DNA of 64,000 nucleotides from Watersipora subatra (Eukaryota > Bryozoa > Gymnolaemata > Cheilostomatida > Watersiporidae). Both the position numbers and the translations under genes were made by a program. The DNA lies in assembly GCF_963576615.1 (NCBI RefSeq), contig NC_088712.1:33861155-33925154 (forward strand). The letters run 5' to 3'. The notes beneath the pieces were generated by a model. It made no database searches and had not been told where the DNA came from. It saw only the letters and a list, made by a program, of their open reading frames with translations. Shown here in pieces: positions 25,065-37,078 of this stretch (position 1 is the stretch's first letter; each line of letters starts with the position of its first letter).

Positions 25065-25378
25065 TGAGTCGATAAACAGACTGGAGGGTGAGCCAATAAA
25101 CGGTCTGGAGGGCGAGCTGATGCGCAGACTCGTTGGTGAGCTAATAACCAGACTGGTGGATGAGCCGATAAACAGATTCGTGGGTGAGCCAATAAACAGA
25201 GTCAAAAGTGAGCCGATAAACAGACTCGAGGGCGAGGCAATAAAAAGACCCGATGGTGAGCCGATAAACAGACTCGAGGGTGAGCCGATAAACAGACTCG
25301 AGGGTGAGCCGATAAACAGACTGGTGGGTGAGCCGATGAACAGACTCGAGGGTGAGCCGATAAACAGACTGGCGGGTG
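25065..25378. repeat. 24-bp minisatellite (~13 copies)
   Basis: The unit is GAGCCGATAAACAGACTCGA plus GGGT, degenerate at the left and nearly perfect at the right. Its period is a multiple of three, so a plus frame of 89 residues repeats EPINRLEG and a minus frame repeats a related octapeptide. Neither has flanking exon support. Confidence 0.93.
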
Positions 25379-26031
25379 CCTTTTACTAACTTTTACACCC
25401 TAGTAAGCCAATCGCAATAGTTCTCGGTGTTCGGCCAATAGTACTTATAGTTAATGCAGCTATGATACGCTGGCTGATATCACAATGCTAAAGACAGAAA
25501 CAGGGACAAGAATTTGATACGCTAGTTGCCTTGGAAAATCAATCATAGCTATAGTAAAGAACGCAGTATCTTTACTGGTGTTATATCTCACAGCACCGAG
25601 CAGTAACGCACCAGCAATGATAAAACTAAATGGTTATATAGCAAACCAAGAGAAAAATCTTCAGTTGATTGGCTGCACAATAATTAGGTCAATTGTTGCC
25701 ACAATAACATATTCCGAATACAAAAACGATAACATTTGTCACTAATTAATCATGCAATATGAGTATGAATAACTTTCTAAGTATTTATAAGTAACATGTA
25801 TGCAAATCTTAGAACAATATGGTAATAAATCGCTAACATAAAAAATTGCTAGTATAAAACATACATATACACTACATTGGACAGGTGTTAAGCGTGTGCT
25901 TTGTAAATGACTATTCAAATTTGACTGAATTGCGATGAACGTAATATAGATCCATTGAGTCAGCAATTTGAAGCTGCTGGATTATAGACTTGGAGAACAT
26001 GTGACCAACTCCATTGCGTATGCTCACAGTC
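25379..26031. other. unassigned sequence
   Basis: No recognisable coding or repeat feature. It precedes the TATA-like box at 26032. Confidence 0.35.
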
Positions 26032-26039
26032 TATAAATA
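26032..26039 (+). promoter_or_regulatory. TATAAATA box candidate
   Basis: TATAAATA stands 40 bp upstream of the ATG at 26079 of the zinc-finger remnant, a plausible core promoter distance. No transcript evidence is available. Confidence 0.35.
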
Positions 26040-26078
26040 CTAGTACACACTGATTGACATTTTATTCGCTTTGCAAGC

Positions 26079-26421
26079 ATGAAGCACTCGTGTACTGCTT
26101 GCGATTTTTCTTCTAACAAGGAGCATGACCTATAGAGGCACGCTCGCGTTCATAGACACCGCTACTCCTCCTGTGATGAAGTGTTCACGACCCAGCCGTT
26201 CCTGCAAGTACACAACTCTGCTGAGCACCAGAAAACGCAGTCTACCCGAACTGAACCTCAGCGATGAAGAGCGTGTTCACCCCGTCGCCCATACCATCAC
26301 CGAGGGCAACGCTACACAAGGCAATGACAACTTCAACTTCACTACTTCACAGCATGAATTAGTCGGAGATGACAGTGACCCTCTTGGGCTACTGGACTCA
26401 ACACTAAAAATCGACTTCTGA
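26079..26421 (+). pseudogene. broken C2H2 zinc-finger coding remnant
   Basis: From ATG 26079 the frame reads MKHSCTACDFSSNKEHDL, a stop (TAG 26133-26135), then RHARVH. Counting the stop as one residue, this is an exact C-x2-C-x12-H-x3-H zinc finger. A second finger follows with C-x12-H-x4-H (SCDEVFTTQPFLQVHNSAEH), with Tyr where its first Cys should be. That frame ends at TGA 26265. An overlapping +1 frame (ATG 26125, 98 aa) continues to 26421 with an acidic Ser/Thr-rich C-terminus ending in LLDSTLKIDF, so a frameshift may link the fingers to this tail. The local GC content and codon texture stand out from the surroundings. It could alternatively be a young gene using the 98-aa frame. Confidence 0.5.
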
Positions 26422-26853
26422 CTGCCAGCAGTCCCATCACCGGCCTCGGCCCCATTTCTATTTCAAGGGTTTTGTTCTGCAACGACAATGGTGGAAACTC
26501 AGTGTCATCCTTATTGTCCATTCTTTTACTACACTAGTAGCTATCAGACTTTTTTCCTGATGTAGTAGTTTTTTCCATGAAACCTGATGACTTGTAATCA
26601 GGTTGCGTGAAAAATTTTCTATCACATGATTGCTCCAACATTTTATAACATGTCAGATCAGATTGTTCTCACTGAGAGCCTCTAAAGACAAAAAGACGTG
26701 AAAACTCAGTTTCAAGAATCTTTTTTGTTTATTTTTTACTTTTATTTATTTTATTTTTTACTTCTATTTCTTTTATTTTTTTTTAATTCTTCATTATATA
26801 TTTATTTATTGACATATATACATGTACAAATCTCTCCGGTTAAATCAAAGAAA

Positions 26854-28377
26854 CTAAACACTTGCACACTCGACATCCCCTCGAAGATCCCTAGTTGTTT
26901 TTGGCCAAAAGGAGTGAAAATATTCCCCTAATTTTATAGATGGCATGTACAATTTCCTATTTTGTCTTGTATCGTGCGGGTTATTGGGAAGAGTAAAAGT
27001 GTTCTGAATAACAACAGAACTCAACACTTTGCAATATAGTTTTATTCGGGCATCTTTTCTAGGCTCTTGTAATGATTTTATGTTAGTGCTTTCCCTTAAT
27101 TGTGAAAAGCTTACTGGTGATCTTATGCGGTAAACAAATTTCAGACATTTATTTTGGATTTTCTCAATCTTCTTAATATCATTTTTTAAATAGGGGTCCC
27201 ACACCTGGCAAGCATATTCAAGGCCTGATCGTATCAGAGTCTTGTATGCCACTAATCTTGTCTTAGTGTCAGCTGTTTTAAGAACTCTTTGTAACATTCC
27301 TACTAGTCTGTTAGCTTTTGATGTAATTTTATCTATGTGTTTTTCCCATTTTAATTTACTACTCAGCTCAACTCCTAAATATGGATTAGAGTCAACATTT
27401 GTTAACTTTACATTATGTAAATAGTAGTCTTGCTGAGATTTCAGTTCACCGATGGAAAGAACTGAACACTTTGAAGGATTAAAAGAAAGTTGCCAGATGC
27501 GGAACCATTCCTCGCGAGTCATTAAATCTTCGTTTAAAACTGCACTCTCACTTCTCAAATTGTACACAAGGGCATCATCTGCAAACAGACGACATTCCGA
27601 TGTTATTTTGCCTGGCAAGTCATTTACATAAACAAGAAACAGAAATGAACCCAAAACCGATCCGTGAAAGACCCCAGAGAGAACATCGCAAAAATGTGAT
27701 TCAATACCCTCCACTGAAACAAATTGCTTCCTACTAATTAAAAAATTTCTAATCCATGATATAAATATAGGGCGAATGCTAAGGCTTTTTAACTTAAATA
27801 GCAATTTCCGATGATTTACTGAATCAAAGGCCTTTGAAAAGTCCAGTATCAAAACATCTGTGATATGTTTCTCTTTATTTAAAGCTAAATCATTGAAAGT
27901 ATGGATCAGTTGTGTCTCACATGATCTTTCTTTATGGAAAACATGCTGAGAGTCACACAATATTTTGTTTTTATCAAAAAATTGATGAATGTTGGAAGCT
28001 ATTATGTGTTCCAGTAACTTGCAAGTAATACAAGTCAATGAAACAGGCCTGTAATTATTTGGTTGCTTTCTATCGCCCTTTTTAAAAATTGGTTTCACCT
28101 TGGCAAGCTTCCATATATCCGGAAGAGAGCTCGAGGTCAGAGAGTACTTAAATATTTCAGTTAATGCGTGAACAATACAAGCAGAAGTCTTTAGAAGTAT
28201 GCCGTTTAGATTGTCTGGACCACATGATTTAGCAACTCTAATGTCATTGAGAACTTTCAGAACACCTTCCTTTTTTATTTCAAAAACAGAATCATCTACA
28301 TCATATTTCTCAAAGTCAGTTGGCAAAGGTGTATCGTCGTCAACAACAAACACTGACTGAAAAAAGCAATTAAGCAT
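26854..28377 (-). pseudogene. LINE reverse transcriptase, long open frame
   Basis: This frame of 507 residues carries the reverse transcriptase core: KVKPIFKKGD, NNYRPVSLT, LDFSKAFDSVNH, the catalytic LFADDALVY, and a C-terminal part with CQVWDPYLKNDIKKIEKIQ typical of Jockey/CR1-like proteins. The usual SQH-GF..G motif reads HVFHKERSC and the usual GVPQGSVLGP reads GVFHGSVLGS, changes that suggest loss of function. The true protein would be joined upstream to the endonuclease, but the frame shifts near 28450. In a live element it would copy RNA at the target site. Confidence 0.88.
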
Positions 28378-28421
28378 ATTAGCGTTTTCTGTTGATGACT
28401 TTGATTTAGATCCATTTAGAG

Positions 28422-29496
28422 TTATTTTGGGTATAATATCACAACCGTTGCTTTTTGCTTTTTCAAGGTGTCTGTAAAATGCCCTGACGGTAATGGTTTA
28501 AAAAGAGTTTTAGGTAGATATGTCTTTTTAGCTTGTAACACGAGCCTTTTGTTATATTTCCATGTGTTTTTGTACCTTGTAACATTATAGTTAGTTTCAT
28601 GAGTTTTCATTAAATGATAAAAAAGTTTCTGTTTTTTATTGCATTTGACAAGCATTTTGTAAACCATGGTGGCTGTTGTGTAGTTTTTCTTGTTCTAACT
28701 GGCACACATGTTTGTTTTAATGCCTGCATACCTGCACAAAATATATTGTAAATCTTATTAATGGACTCACCAGCTTTAATACAACTAAGTTTATTTGTCT
28801 CACACTCCGCAAAGACCTCGAAGCCTCCTACAAGATCAGCTTTGTTGTAGGAAAATACTTGAGTTTCCCTGAAAACCTCTTGATTTTGTTGTGTGAGATC
28901 AAGCCTAATATTTATCAAACTGTGGTCACTATATATAGGGGTAGAGACAATCACATCCTGAACAAAAGACTTGTTGGCAAACACTAGATCCAACATATTC
29001 CCTTTGTTATGGGTAGTTTGGAAGATGTGTTGTTCATAGGGGAATTCAGCTATTTTGGATAGAAAAGATTATTGATATTATAGTCTCCATCTACAACAAA
29101 ATCTACCCAATCAATATTTGGCATGTTAAAGTCACCACAAATCAACACAGTTTGATTTCTAACCACACTATCAACTCCAGAAAGAAGTGATGGAATAAGC
29201 ATTTAATCTTGATTGCTTGGTGGTCTGTATACTATGAGCAAAAATATAGAGAATGTGTTTGTCAAAGAGAATTTTATCAACAAGGATTCAGAAGACTGGA
29301 GTGGAATAATATATGAATGATAGTCATTACGAATATATGCAGCAACTCCTCCTCCATGTTGATTTCTATTATTGCTAAGCAACTGAAAAAATTTTATTTC
29401 TAGCTCTCCAGTATGAATATCTGATCCCAAATGGGTTTCAGTTAAGCAAATTGCAAATATATTTGGTGACAGTTGGAGCTCCCATTCTTCCCACAT
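28422..29496 (-). pseudogene. LINE endonuclease and linker remnants
   Basis: Three frames read in turn: 29496-29203 (FAICLTETHLGSDI to LLIVYRPPSNQD), a short stretch with VLICGDFNMPNIDWVDF near 29130, then 28996-28610 (MLDLVFANKS to IYSDHSLINIRLDL) and 28667-28422 (linker). The catalytic Glu of ETH, the Asp-Asn of GDFN and the SDH motif are retained, so the breaks are frame changes rather than active-site loss. Confidence 0.8.
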
Positions 29497-29519
29497 GTAT
29501 TCAAGAAACTGCGTCTAAT

Positions 29520-31284
29520 CCGATTTGGGTGCATCCTACACATTATTTGATAGGATATTCAAAATCTTGACAAGATTTTGAATCTAGTGGTTTACACCTT
29601 ACCTAGGCTACGCTTGTTTGCTAGTGACAAAGACGAGAACGATAAATTGTAAGCTTGAGAAATTTGTTCTACGAATAAAGGGAGCCCAGTTTATTTTGCA
29701 CACCACTGCAGATAACCCAACTCTTTTCATTTTAAACTGTATGGGAGTTGCAGCTTTGGAGCCGCCATCTTGATATACATGTACACGTATTATGAAGCTG
29801 CACATTAATTTACACACATAATGAGTCTGCCGAATGTTTTTTTTTTCAACAAGTCAATGTATAGCTATAGTACGTTCTGTAACCATTATCTCATATCCCA
29901 TATTCGACACCACAACACATTTGTATCTTATTACGTTGCCTAACAAACAAAAAAATCAATACCTAAGCAATATGAGTACAACACGCAGTTGTTATCAATA
30001 CAGAACAAGTCAAGCTCGTCAAGTGAGAATAAAGATATTCTCACTTGACGAGCAGCGGCTACTGAAATGGCAACAGCCACATAAAGTTCTTGGTATAAAA
30101 AACAACATCCACTTCTTACGTACTCTTTTAATATTTAACGAACTAATCTACTTGCAAATGCTACTTCGGGAGGACGATCTTATTAAAAATTTACTCCAAA
30201 GAGAGAATGCACTATTTATTCCATCCTTCTCTGGCACGTGTAAGACCACTTAAGACTAATTTTAAGGTAACATATCAAATTGGTAAAATGTGTTATCGGT
30301 ACATATATGACCACCTGTTGACACGATAATGGCCTGTGGCCACCAGACTAATACAAAAATTCTGCGTTTTTGAAAGCCTATTTCGCAGCTGACGTTTCGT
30401 GCGCAAAATTCAGTAATCTCCCGCCTGATGACGAGTAATCTCCCCCTGCCTCGACCGCTTCCATTTTGTACCTGGTTAGTTGGTTAATATTTACTGAAAT
30501 AATAGTAATATAAAATATAATATTATTTGTGTTTTTATTTGCAGGCAAAAATAAATGTAATCTATAATTGTATTTCATGAGAAAGAAACTCCCCATCTGT
30601 AAGTGAGATTGTCAGATGTAAAAAACGAAACGGTTATGTAGAGAGAGTAATTACAAGTAGCAAAATAAAATAATACTGGCAAGAAACAGAAATTGCTCCA
30701 CGGCAAGACTTATATACAGTGTTTATATACAAGGCAATACAGAATGCAATAATGAGAATGCGATAAAGAAAATATTTTGAGTCCGCAGTGCCAGAGGTGG
30801 ACCCAATCCACCCAGGCGGCACAGGCCCCGCCAACCAACGCCAGACGAGGTCAGGGGCCGAGAAGAACAAAATTCCAGAGCAAACTGTGTGCCCGAATGT
30901 CTGGCACATGCTGAAATAACAGCTGATAAGGTCCCCTTTGCACATCCGTGCGAATTGAAAGGAATATGTAATAAAACAAAAATAAAATGTATGAGTAGTA
31001 TGCTAACTGCAGCAACAACTGAAATAGATGACAAATAAATGTTAGCATCATCTAATAAAAAATTTGTATTAGGCTAAAGTGCTTGACGAAAACTCCTGCC
31101 ATAACCAAAGTCATAAAGTGTATATGAGTTAGCATCCGTCTTGACAATCTACAGACACACTTGATGTCCCCGATGGCTCTACATAGAGCCACCGTGGACA
31201 ACTAGACAAGAGCATGGGTTAACAATGCAATATGATGGCGGTCTAGAAGATAAGTGAGATGAAAACTTCAGGTATCATAGTAAG
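29520..31284. other. unassigned sequence between two LINE fragments
   Basis: A 139-residue plus frame (29834-30253) contains a perfect hairpin and has no recognised motif. Three overlapping minus frames of 66-103 residues near 30634-31051 are mutually exclusive and unsupported. A GACGTTTCG/GCCTGATGACGA region near 30390-30430 resembles sequence near 33795-33905, so part is dispersed repeat. Confidence 0.35.
30014..30053. repeat. perfect 18-bp hairpin, 4-base loop
   Basis: GCTCGTCAAGTGAGAATA and TATTCTCACTTGACGAGC are exact reverse complements around AAGA. It is short for a microRNA precursor but far too perfect for chance. Confidence 0.9.
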
Positions 31285-32229
31285 TAGGCTTACTTGGTAA
31301 TGCTTATGGTAAGCGACTAGGTTTTTCTATATATCTAATCACGCTAAACCAGTCACCTAGCTGTGGTGTGAGAGATTTCCTGATAACATTGTACGAATGA
31401 CATTTAAACAAGAAGTGGTAGAGAGATTCGTCCTCTGACAAGTATACACAAGTCGGGGAGTAAGTTAAACCGAGTTTATACATGTGAATTTGTAGCCTGC
31501 AGTGCCCTGTAAGAAGGGAACAAAGATTTCCAATTAAGGTTGGTGGTAGGTGCAGTGGGATTTTTGACTCCTGCAATAGTGTTGTTGGGTTGGTTAACAA
31601 AGGTATGAGACCATCTGAACTCTGTCTCAATCATCGAAATATCTGAGTTTGCATCTAGAGTTCTAAGGCCTAGGAGTTTAGCACATTCTGAATTTACCTG
31701 CTGGCTTAATCTACTTTTGGTATACAAGAACAGTTTGTCTTTGCTATTGTTTGAAGCAATTTGTTTCACAAGGCTCAGCCTAAGGTCTATGTATTGAATG
31801 GGTAGAGGTTTTATATTCGCAAAAACATGAAGTTCCTCCGTAGGTGGGTGGAATAGTACATGTATCATGTCTTTCAATATAGCGTACAATGAAATTCTGA
31901 ACTCGCTGTCCCATAAATGAGCGAGGTAGCACACTTTAGGGAGAATAACTGATAATAGTATGCGTCTGGATGTCTTTATGTTTAGATTTTTATTGATGAA
32001 AGGTTTAAGCATGGCCCATTTTCGCTTGAGTGTTTAAGTGGCAATGCCAAGTTGTATGTCAAAGCTTAGTTTGTTATTTAGAGTTAGTCCTAAGACTTTA
32101 GTGTTGCTAGTTCTATTTATTGTCTGGCCTAAAATCTTAGGTGTTAGACTAACTGTCTCCTTGAAAGACCACAAAATCACTCTTTGAGCAGTTAGCCTTC
32201 AGCCTCCATTTGGAAAGCCATCTGTCCAT
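31285..32229 (-). pseudogene. 3' part of a second LINE
   Basis: The minus strand encodes the region after the reverse transcriptase catalytic loop: DRWLSKWRLKANCSKSDFVV, TKVLGLTLNNKLSFDIQLG, KTSRRILLSVILPKVCYLAH, and a C-terminal LLTGHCRLQIHMYKLGL with ESLYHFLFKCHSY. These are typical of I/Jockey-group C-terminal regions. Frameshifts and a stop (after LGIAT near 32035) break it into frames 32012-31476 and 31630-31304. It is not the same family as the LINE at 26.7-29.5 kb. It abuts TTAA repeat copy C. Confidence 0.8.
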
Positions 32230-32644
32230 ATGTACTCCTTCGAGCTAAGGTTAAAAAGTTTAATGATTTTTTACGGTAAGTTATAAGATATCAGTGCTAA
32301 AAGTGACAGCATTACAATGACGATAAAACAGACGCATAAGAACAATAGACATGGTTTTATTGAATGCATGAAATATATTTATAAAAAATATTTCGACGAA
32401 TGAGGTTGCATGAAAGTGTAAACAGAAACCATCCTGTAACAACTACATCCTATTTGAGCCGTTTGGGAAAGCGAATCCAAACTACGGCGGTCTCGTGTGG
32501 CTGCGATTAACTGTTCGTTTTTTAACTTTCAAGAGCTTGTAATCACATTTCCACATATTTGGCAGCTACAACACAACAGAGTAAGACATGGTGAATCTTT
32601 CGATACCAAATAACTGTAATGTGAATTTTATTGCAAGTCAACCT
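32228..32644. mobile_element. TTAA repeat, copy C (right half)
   Basis: The segment runs from ATATGTACTCCTTCGAGC to GCAAGTCAACCT then TTAA and matches the right half of copies A and B. The left half is missing and is replaced by LINE sequence. Confidence 0.85.
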
Positions 32645-33059
32645 TTAAACAATAGCATGATGTTGAACCCCAGCAACTTCTCCATGGTAGCACTTAGTGC
32701 TAGCCTGGGAAAGTTTTTCACCAATCCAGCACTACTAAGCAACACTCTCGTCGCTTTCTCACTGTGGTTGCAAACCTCAATCACCACAGGCGAAAACAAA
32801 GTCAAGCCACCACGATTCTTAACTGTGATTAGGGAATTTGTTGCTTGGTTTACATCATAGTTGGTAACATCTACAATGCTAGTGATACAATCATTACATT
32901 TCAGCTTTGGTGACCTAGTAGCCAGCTGTAAAATAATCATTCTGTCTCATTTTTGACTTAAGACATACTTGCATACTCATCATATTTAGTCATGTTTAGT
33001 TCAGCATGATATTAGTCTATTTACCTAGCCAGGGTCTGGCTCTTTGAGTGGGTGGGCTA

Positions 33060-33162
33060 TTTGCCCCTCCCCCCATTTCCTTTCTCCCTTCTCTCTTTTC
33101 CCCTTCTCACTTCTTCTTTGGAGTAGGGGAAAGGAAAGAATAGGGATAGGAGAGGGTGGCAA
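33060..33162. repeat. polypyrimidine tract followed by purine-rich tract
   Basis: About 55 bases are almost all C and T (CCCCTCCCCCCATTTCC onward). They are followed by a G/A-rich stretch (GGGGAAAGGAAAGAATAGGG). The two can pair as a loose hairpin or form triplex DNA. Confidence 0.7.
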
Positions 33163-34579
33163 ATAAAGCCCTGATGGCTCATGATTTGTGTGCAACAATT
33201 CATACCTTTTATAGTTTTATTCTAAGGCGGTTATCAGATATTATCACATAATTGCTTTAGTTTACTGGATTATGTATCCAAGAAGGTTTTTATGTGAAAA
33301 TAAATGTAATTTTGTCAAATTCTCCTCATAAGCTTCATTGTTACCATCAGTGCAGTCAAGCGTGAGGTACAATACAATGACGTTACGTCATGCTATTTAA
33401 GTCTGACAAGGCAACCGATGGGAATAGCTATTATTGGCCAATCTAGGTTTATATATCTATGGATTTATCAGTGATCAGCATCAACAGTTATCAGCAGTAA
33501 TAACACAATAATTTTCATTAAAAAGCCGAAACAGATTGTAACACAAGTTGTCTTTTCTTTTGGAGAAACAACCCCTTGAAAAGATGACAGCTGGTATTTT
33601 TGGAGGAGAAACAACTCTGTAAAAGTCTGTGCAGCAAGCAGAGGTTGCATACACTGGATTTTTGTGCGTATCTCGTAGTGGAATCATAGCCTTATAAGCT
33701 AGGGAAAATGCCAAATTAATCTTCCTCTCAATTTGAAGTACAGGTAAATGTAGTTGCTACAATGTTCCTATTATCAGTGCTCGCGTATATCTATCATTGA
33801 ATTTCTCGCCTGATGACGACAATTACGAAACATCCTCTTGACTGAACAACCTGCCATGATTGGCCAACGAACAGTAACACTAATAAATTTCTCTCTGAAA
33901 ACGTCAGCTGCCAAATAGACTTTCGATAAAAACAGCCCCATGATTGGCTGGCGAACGGTAGCACTAATTATATTACGGTAAATTTCCTGTCTGCAAATGT
34001 CATCTGCGAAATAGACATGCGTAAGAAACTCCCTAAATTTTGCTTACTCTTACTTAGTTGGTGCCACCGCCTTTTGTTCATAAAACCTATTGTATACACG
34101 TACAGTAATATACATGTACTTAGAATTATACCAAATTGAGACGTTGGAAATTCGTGTCAATTTCGAAAAGAGCCGTTGGCCAGAGAGTGGACGCTCACGA
34201 GCCAATGAAATTAAAAGTAAAAAAGAAGTGTCCATATCGACTGTAATGTCATATCGCCTCTTCCATATTTTGGCAAGTGTGCTAGGTTTCCGGTAGTAAA
34301 TTCCGAAGCAATAAAGTTGCTTTTCAGTAATTTCTTGTGTTTTCGATATACAGTAAGACGACTATAGGACGAGAAGAGGACCAAAGCTATGAAAACGTTG
34401 CCTTCAAGTCTTTTACACAAAATTATGGTACAAAAAATTTGGAAAATTTGACATGCGCTTACCTCGAGTGCTTAAAACCACGAGTACTACGTGCGATGTG
34501 AAAGGCCACCTTTTGCAACACACGTAGTATCCGCGCTTAGGCCACCCGCAGGGTGAAATTTGTTGGTCATCATCTATGT

Positions 34580-34615
34580 CGAAATAGATTGTTTATATAC
34601 TTAAACAATCTATTC
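34580..34615. repeat. hairpin
   Basis: AATAGATTGTTTA and TTAAACAATCTATT are inverted around a short TATAC loop. Confidence 0.75.
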
Positions 34616-36714
34616 TATAATCACCCCGCGCCTACAACCCTAGCCCTATGCTATGGAATGCCAAATAGAATGTTTGACACAAACGATTCATGACACCTGT
34701 ACCTATAGTACCTGTACCTATAGTAAAATTTAAAAAAAGAACTATTTGTGAGTTTCTAGCCCGCAGTTCCTAACTCGGTTGAGGAATGCTAAACAAATGT
34801 TATAAATGTTAGGTATACAGAACAATTTTCTTACGCCCATGGTAGTACTGATTACATATACTCGCCAACACAGCTACACTTATTTCAAACAGACTAGAAC
34901 TCGTAGGCTATGATCTCACAACGAGCTATCTTAATTATACCATACCTGTACCTACATGCAGACAAAATAACCCCATTACGGTATTTGAAAATTTATTCCT
35001 TGTCTCAACCAGATCTTGTAAGACCAACTCAATTACTTGCAAGAGTGCTTGTAAAGCGTGAGTCACTGATGTGCCTGATACATGATTCCTCAAGCTTTAG
35101 AGCTAAGCTCAACATATGGCTGTTAGTAATTTTATTGCATTTTCACATCTCAAGGGGTTCACTCTCTTCTATTCATTCCAAGGGCTAGTCTGAGATGCTG
35201 ACTTACACACCGATAAAAAATTACCCCTTATCACTTCATTATCACTGACTAATTGCTCCCTTTTTTGGCTCATGAATGCCCCTTTCCACTGTATGAAACC
35301 CGATGAGACAGGTTTGGCCCCTACCCCTGTACCAAGCTAAAAAAACATAACATACATTGTTCTTATAAAAACACTCCCGAGTGTCTGGCCACTAAAAACA
35401 TCCTTAATATGTGCTTTTTTCGTAAAGTCCTTGGGGATGAAAGTTGAGAGTGAACTCCTGGGCTTCACATCTTCTCGAACTGTTCGGTCATCAATACTGT
35501 TGTAGATGATTTTGTTTTAAATGAGCTATCTTATCTACCTTTAGTATTAGTACGAGTCCAAATCTCCTTATATTTGGATTATGGATAGTCAGTTGTGTTT
35601 GTCATTAGGTGCAGAGGACTCTGGTTAGCTGGTGCTATAGTGTTATTCACTGTCTACGTGAGTGTCGATGCCAATAGGTTGGAGGTAGTCTAGTGATGGT
35701 TGAGTTACGGTTCTACAAGGCTAATCCAGCGCTTTAGTTTATGTAATGATGCCTTATATATATACGCTACTGTACGTACACCTTCAACCAACCCTCTACA
35801 GTCAGAGTTGGGGTTAGATTAGCAGTCTAGACGTAAGATATTATGATACAACATACATGTTGTTCGATCAGCTATTAGTATACAATTAACTGATGTTGCT
35901 TCCTTAGTTGCTAGACATAGAATGCATTACAATGTATTAAGCTACTTCTATATAAATGGATGGACTGAATAGGAGTTGTGTTCTTACTATAGTGTTGCTA
36001 TGGATTGAGTAGATAAGTCCCAACTCCACAATCAACTGATAAGAGTATAATTGCACATGTGTATGCAGCAAGTACGCAATGGTTAAGATGCATACTTGTT
36101 TCCGTTAGTGGAAGAAATATGCTGTATATGATATATGCTGTAGGAATGTATTGTAACTGCTAAGTTTCCTACCTAACAACTAATCCCTTGACAGTTACGT
36201 GTGTGGGAACATCACTAATATACAACTATTTCAAAAACATGATTTTCCACTTTAACAATACGATAGTTCTCTAGCTAGCTATAAAATGTAAAATTTCGAA
36301 TTTCACAAGCTACGAGGTGCGCAATACCACAACTGTAATACTCTCATATTGTGTTTCTCATTGTGGTGCCATACACTATTTGAATACTCACTAAGCAGCT
36401 CTATTCTAAAATAGCAATAAATCTTTGAGAGTGTAACACTCAAAAGAACAATGAGCTTTGTCACAAACATCTGGACCCTTTTGAAGACCTCAAATAATTC
36501 AGAAACCAAATATGGGGCCTTTGCATACAAATTATTATTCAATCTAATGCAAATCACTCAAATTGATGTGTTATTTGCATACATTTGTAAGTGTAATACA
36601 GGATACACACTTGGTTTAATTAAGAAACAGCAAGGCTTAAATGAAAACTAAAGAAATCAAACAAGCAAATAAGAATACATATATTATAATCTCAACACAG
36701 GAACTAGCTCGATG

Positions 36715-36724
36715 TTTATTTATT
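36715..36724 (-). terminator. atlastin polyadenylation signals
   Basis: Two overlapping AATAAA hexamers on the minus strand lie about 185-195 bp after the atlastin stop codon. They would end a short 3' untranslated region. Confidence 0.55.
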
Positions 36725-36907
36725 GACTGTAAGTTATAAAGATTAAAATGTCTCCAAAGGAGATGAACCAACCATTCAATTCCTTACAAGAATCACGCAA
36801 TATGGAGCACTGTTTATACAGACTTTATCGAAGGTAACTTGATATGTATTTCTCACATATTGAGAGGCTATACCTTTAGCCCACACAAACATCTATGCGC
36901 GGATACA

Positions 36908-37078
36908 CTACATGGTGCTAGTTAAAGGAGTGTTTCTACGCCTGACAGATGTACTGCTGGATGCTAGGCTGCCTGAAGAAGAGACAGGAGCTGTAGATGA
37001 CGTACTAATTCCTAGGGGTATATTTGACATGTGTTGCATGCCTGCATCTGATATTTTATGTATGGGTCCAGCCAGCAA
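36908..37078 (-). CDS. atl: atlastin last coding exon
   Basis: The acceptor TTTACAG is followed by [19 protein letters not shown], then a Ser/Thr-rich tail with [13 protein letters not shown] and a stop at 36910-36908. C-terminal tails vary strongly among atlastins, so identity rests on linkage, frame and position. Confidence 0.85.
   Translation of the reverse strand: MLAGPIHKISDAGMQHMSNIPLGISTSSTAPVSSSGSLASSSTSVRRRNTPLTSTM

Larger units (their letters stand above)
26703..29510 (-). mobile_element. 5'-truncated APE-type non-LTR retrotransposon (LINE)
   Basis: On the minus strand, endonuclease remnants (29496 to about 28610) are followed by a reverse transcriptase and a long A-rich 3' tail (reverse complement of 26703-26795). 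The endonuclease shows ICLTETHLG, IVYRPP, CGDFNMPNIDW and SDHSLI. These motifs and the reverse transcriptase type fit the Jockey/CR1 group. The element lacks the N-terminus of the endonuclease and any ORF1, and has frameshifts near 29060 and 28450, so it is dead on arrival or decayed. Confidence 0.9.
32649..36700. other. mostly unassigned sequence downstream of atlastin
   Basis: No exon is recognised. Visible items are a pyrimidine tract followed by purines (33060-33160), a partly duplicated segment (GCCATGATTGGCC near 33852 and CCCATGATTGGCT near 33938), and a hairpin at 34580-34615. Open frames are at most 100 residues and lack motifs. Confidence 0.4.

Noticed and set aside
29834-30253. 139-residue plus-strand frame
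   Set aside because: No recognisable domain, AT-rich composition, and it spans a perfect hairpin. Probably chance.
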